Assembly (NCBI GenBank): GCA_964599835.1
Contig: CAZRHF010000005.1
Location: forward strand, 1-46,428
Direction: 5' to 3'
DNA from: SFWF01 sp964599835
GTDB taxonomy: Bacteria; Bacillota; Clostridia; Oscillospirales; Acutalibacteraceae
Length of the DNA stretch: 46,428 nucleotides
Below are positions 44,228 through 46,428 of the stretch, one piece after another. Each line of letters opens with the position of its first letter. Positions within the stretch are counted from its first letter, which is position 1. The notes under the pieces were generated by a model, which worked only from the letters and a program-made list of their open reading frames with translations, was not told the DNA's origin and made no database searches. Both the position numbers and the translations under genes were made by a program.

Positions 44228-45088
44228 ATGAAAGAAGCCTTTGTTGAGCTTAAAAACGAAACGGGAGTCAATTTTTTCAGCAATTGTCTGCGTACCGACA
44301 GACCCAACTTTATGCTTCACACACATTCGGTAATTGAGATTTTGTATTTTTTAGAGGGTGTGCACCGTGTTGTTCTGGATAACGTGGATTATATCGCCCA
44401 TCCGGGAGATATGTTGCTCATTCGCTCCTATACCGCCCACGAGCTTTTTAAGGAAAGCGACGAGGAATGTCGGCACTGGGTTTTGCAGATAGCTCCTGCT
44501 TTTTTACTGGCTATGGCCGACACGGATGCCAGCGCGTCATATCTTCTTTCCCTCTCTTTTTCGAACAACGATTCAAAATGTCTCTGGAGCAAGGAGGAAT
44601 GCGAACGGTTTGGGTTGGACAGGATCTTTCTGAGACTTATTGAAGAAAGAGAAGATATGGGCTATTGCTATGACCTTATTAAAAACGCCTATACCGCACA
44701 GATCATTTCCACGGTTTTAAGGGATGCCGAGGGCGGTGGTGCGAGGGCCGATGAAAGCGAGGAGCTGAAACGGCGAATTTACGACACTATGCTTTACATT
44801 CAGCGAAACTATGCCGAGGATATTACAGCAGAACAGTGTGCCAAAAACGTATCGCTCAGTCTTTACTATTTTTCGAGAAGCTTTAAGGCGATCGCAGGAA
44901 GATCCTTTAAGAAATATTTAAATTTTGTACGTATAATTCACGCAAAGCAGCTTCTTGCCTCCACAGATATGCCGATAACCGAAATTGCAACAGAGTGCGG
45001 CTTTAACAGCGTTTCCCACTTTATAGTGACCTATAAAGAACTGCAAAACACCACTCCCCTTGCCTATCGGAAAGCTTGTAAGCAGTAA
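44228..45088 (+). CDS. AraC-family transcriptional regulator (2)
   Basis: 286 aa. The N-terminal cupin domain (~25-150) shows LHTHSVIEILYFLEG and HPGDMLLIRSYTAHE, the usual sugar-sensing barrel. The C-terminal ~100 residues hold two helix-turn-helix units (ITAEQCAKNVSLSLYYFSRS; ITEIATECGFNSVSHFIVTY). GGTGAT lies 3 nt before the ATG. It is divergent from the GH3 glycosidase, so it probably activates that gene in response to a sugar released by it. No membrane or other domains are present. A terminator directly follows. Confidence 0.94.
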   Translation: MKEAFVELKNETGVNFFSNCLRTDRPNFMLHTHSVIEILYFLEGVHRVVLDNVDYIAHPGDMLLIRSYTAHELFKESDEECRHWVLQIAPAFLLAMADTDASASYLLSLSFSNNDSKCLWSKEECERFGLDRIFLRLIEEREDMGYCYDLIKNAYTAQIISTVLRDAEGGGARADESEELKRRIYDTMLYIQRNYAEDITAEQCAKNVSLSLYYFSRSFKAIAGRSFKKYLNFVRIIHAKQLLASTDMPITEIATECGFNSVSHFIVTYKELQNTTPLAYRKACKQ

Positions 45089-45119
45089 AAAATGCCGCAG
45101 GTAAACCTGCGGCATTTTT
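45087..45119. terminator. Bidirectional terminator
   Basis: AAAAATGCCGCAGG pairs perfectly with CCTGCGGCATTTTT on a TAAA loop, between the convergent AraC and rubrerythrin genes. Confidence 0.9.
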
Positions 45120-45126
45120 GCTGTTA

Positions 45127-45660
45127 TTAATAGTTTTCGGCTCTTACTTCGAAATAAGACTTAGGATGGGCGCATACGGGGCAGACTTCGGGAGCCTTTT
45201 TGCCCATTACGAGGTGACCGCAGTTGCGGCATTCCCACATAGTTTCTTCGGCTTTTTCGAATACCTTCTGCATCTCCACGTTGCTAAGCAGAGCACGATA
45301 TCTTTCTTCATGAGATTTTTCGATCTTAGCTACCTCACTGAATTTGAAATCAAGGGCTTTAAAGCCCTCTTCCGCGGCCTCTGTAGCGAAGGTTGCGTAC
45401 ATATCGGTCCACTCATAATTCTCGCCTTCTGCAGCGGCAAGGAGGTTTTTGGCGGTGTCGCCAAGCTCACCTAAAGCCTTGAACCACATTTTTGCGTGTT
45501 CCTTCTCGTTGTCGGCGGTTTTCTGGAATATAGCGGCTATCTGCTCATAGCCTTCCTTCTTAGCAACAGATGCGAAATAGGTGTATTTGTTTCGGGCCTG
45601 TGATTCGCCTGCGAAAGCGGCAAGCAGATTTTTTTCGGTTTTTGTGCCTTTTAAGTTCAT
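45127..45660 (-). CDS. rbr: Rubrerythrin
   Basis: 177 aa from the ATG with AAAGGAGAGG upstream; a longer frame from a TTG precedes the ribosome site. The ferritin-like four-helix domain (~1-140) carries the diiron ligands in GESQARNKY, EKEHA and EEERY-like EKSHEERY. The C-terminal rubredoxin domain has CRNCG and CPVCAHP for one iron. Rubrerythrin reduces hydrogen peroxide in the cytoplasm of anaerobes. It is expressed alone, from a strong promoter with an inverted repeat over the start site. Confidence 0.96.
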   Translation of the reverse strand: MNLKGTKTEKNLLAAFAGESQARNKYTYFASVAKKEGYEQIAAIFQKTADNEKEHAKMWFKALGELGDTAKNLLAAAEGENYEWTDMYATFATEAAEEGFKALDFKFSEVAKIEKSHEERYRALLSNVEMQKVFEKAEETMWECRNCGHLVMGKKAPEVCPVCAHPKSYFEVRAENY

Positions 45661-45679
45661 AGTTACCTCTCCTTTAAGC

Positions 45680-45732
45680 AAAACAGTAATTTTTACTGTT
45701 TTTTATTATACCACAAATTTTTCCTTTGTCAA
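45680..45732 (-). promoter_or_regulatory. Rubrerythrin promoter with an operator-like inverted repeat
   Basis: Minus strand: -35 TTGACA (45732-45727), 16-bp spacer, extended -10 TGG-TATAAT (45710-45705). Immediately downstream, AAAACAGTAA and TTACTGTTTT (45680-45689 and 45693-45702) form a perfect 10-bp inverted repeat with a 3-bp centre, covering the expected start site. A repressor there would block transcription. The sequence does not match the usual PerR or Rex boxes, so the regulator is unknown. Confidence 0.75.
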
Positions 45733-45748
45733 TAGTATTTTCAAAATA

Positions 45749-45777
45749 TTGACAAAAATTCCAAAGAGGAGTAAAAT
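45749..45777 (+). promoter_or_regulatory. Promoter of the HAD hydrolase, very short leader
   Basis: -35 TTGACA (45749-45754), 17-bp spacer, -10 TAAAAT (45772-45777). The start site should fall near 45784, the first base of the GGTGAT ribosome site, giving a leader of ~10 nt. Confidence 0.7.
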
Positions 45778-45793
45778 TTACTCGGTGATAAAA

Positions 45794-46399
45794 GTGTATA
45801 AGAATATTATTTCCGATTTCGGTAAGGTTATCGTTGATTTTGACAACGATACAATGACTGCCCCATTCGTAAAGGACGAGGCCGACCGAAAGCTGGTTGG
45901 AGACGTGGCTTTCGACCGCGCTTACTGGAACAAGCTTGACGACGGAAGTATAAATTACGACGAGATCAAAAGAGATTTCAGAAGCCGTCTTCCCGAAAGG
46001 TTATGGGAGGCCGCCGACAAGACCCTGGAAAACTGGCTTTACAACCTTCCCTTTATCGACGGCATCAGAGAGCTTTATACCGAGGTAAAGGAGAAGGGCG
46101 CAAAGCTTTATCTGCTTTCAAATATATCCATAGAATTCGCCGAAAGCTATAAGGATATACCTGAAATAGGCGAATTTTTAAGTACCTTTGACGGGCTGGT
46201 CTTCTCGGGACCCCTTCATACTACCAAGCCGGGCAAAGAAATTTTTGAGCACCTGCTGAATAAATATTCCTTAAAGGCTGAGGACTGTATATTTATCGAC
46301 GACAGTCCGATAAACGTTGCAGGTGCAGAAATGGCAGGAATTAAGGCCTATCTTTTCGACGGCGACGTCGAAAAGCTCAGAAAAGAACTTATTGGGTAG
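45794..46399 (+). CDS. HAD-superfamily hydrolase (IA-like)
   Basis: 201 aa. The start taken is the GTG 4 nt after GGTGAT, the same layout as at 7569; an in-frame GTG at 45785 lies inside that site. Motif I IISDFGKVIVDFD has the nucleophile Asp but Gly where many HADs have the second Asp, as is usual for the DLGGV subgroup. Motif II is LLSNIS, motif III Lys in TTKPGKEIF, and motif IV FIDDSPINV. The cap sequence between motifs I and II is helical (C1 type). Likely a small-molecule phosphatase or haloacid-type hydrolase; the substrate cannot be told. It is divergent from rubrerythrin. Confidence 0.9.
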   Translation: MYKNIISDFGKVIVDFDNDTMTAPFVKDEADRKLVGDVAFDRAYWNKLDDGSINYDEIKRDFRSRLPERLWEAADKTLENWLYNLPFIDGIRELYTEVKEKGAKLYLLSNISIEFAESYKDIPEIGEFLSTFDGLVFSGPLHTTKPGKEIFEHLLNKYSLKAEDCIFIDDSPINVAGAEMAGIKAYLFDGDVEKLRKELIG

Positions 46400-46405
46400 T
46401 CGGCT

Positions 46406-46428
46406 ACGGGAGGAGCAAGGTCTCGCAC
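46406..46428. repeat. Palindromic repeat, cut by the window edge
   Basis: CGGGAGGAGCAAG matches the repeat at 11353-11365; the matching CCTCCC arm would lie outside the window. It starts 7 bp after the HAD stop codon. Confidence 0.4.

Noticed and set aside
45680..45702. PerR box upstream of rubrerythrin
   Set aside because: The arms AAAACAGTAA/TTACTGTTTT do not match the TTATAATNATTATAA pattern.
1..46428. CRISPR arrays, tRNA and rRNA genes, riboswitches
   Set aside because: No regularly spaced repeats, tRNA arm patterns, rRNA sequence or recognisable riboswitch core were seen on either strand.

Overview
The window looks like chromosomal DNA of an anaerobic, spore-forming member of the Clostridia (gut Oscillospirales-type). 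The signs are an intact sporulation sigma factor SigK, rubrerythrin, dockerin and cohesin modules, many small secreted lipoproteins, and extended Shine-Dalgarno signals of the GGAGGTGAT type. Placement below class level is inference. I saw no tRNA, rRNA, CRISPR array, transposase or prophage. No stretch above 300 bases is without a gene; the longest gap, 1760-1994, holds a promoter, a repeat pair and a terminator.

Layout. 1-73: tail of an unrecognised gene. 200-1759 (-): cytoplasmic toroid-type hydrolase with a regulated-looking promoter. 1995-3879 (-): small membrane and lipoprotein genes led by a Mor-like DNA-binding protein, two of them sharing a duplicated 5' end. 4071-7401 (-): an ECF sigma factor fused through a membrane segment and Ser-rich stalk to an outer domain, downstream of a lipoprotein gene. 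7569-9315 (+): transglutaminase-like lipoprotein and sigK. 9290-11307: AraC regulator divergent from an FAD oxidoreductase. 11432-15921 (-): housekeeping operon DUF951-prfA-tsaC-coaE-M18 aminopeptidase-DUF1653. 16045-21434 (+): YhaO/YhaN (SbcDC-like) nuclease pair, galM, metallo-beta-lactamase-fold protein.

21512-38034 (-) is the most striking part: a ~16.5 kb apparent operon of two giant dockerin-bearing subtilisin-like proteases, a secreted protein with three cohesin-like domains, and a 45-aa acidic Gly-rich peptide. It is driven by a strong promoter that overlaps the promoter of a divergent Xre-type regulator at a palindrome. Next to it, 38402-44086 (-) encodes a permuted GH3 glycosidase with carbohydrate-binding-type modules and its own dockerin, divergent from an AraC regulator. 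Together these suggest a small extracellular cohesin-dockerin assembly carrying peptidases, possibly with a glycosidase. The two proteases share a 1,684-bp tract in which I found no difference. The window ends with rubrerythrin (-) and a HAD hydrolase (+).

Two regulatory themes recur. The promoters of the 200-1759 hydrolase and of the FAD oxidoreductase have the same core (TTGAAA-N17-TACTAT) and tandem TCCAT boxes 21 bp apart, pointing to a local AraC regulon. Three genes (TGase lipoprotein, Xre regulator, HAD hydrolase) have GGTGAT exactly 6 nt after the -10 box, so their mRNAs should have almost no leader.
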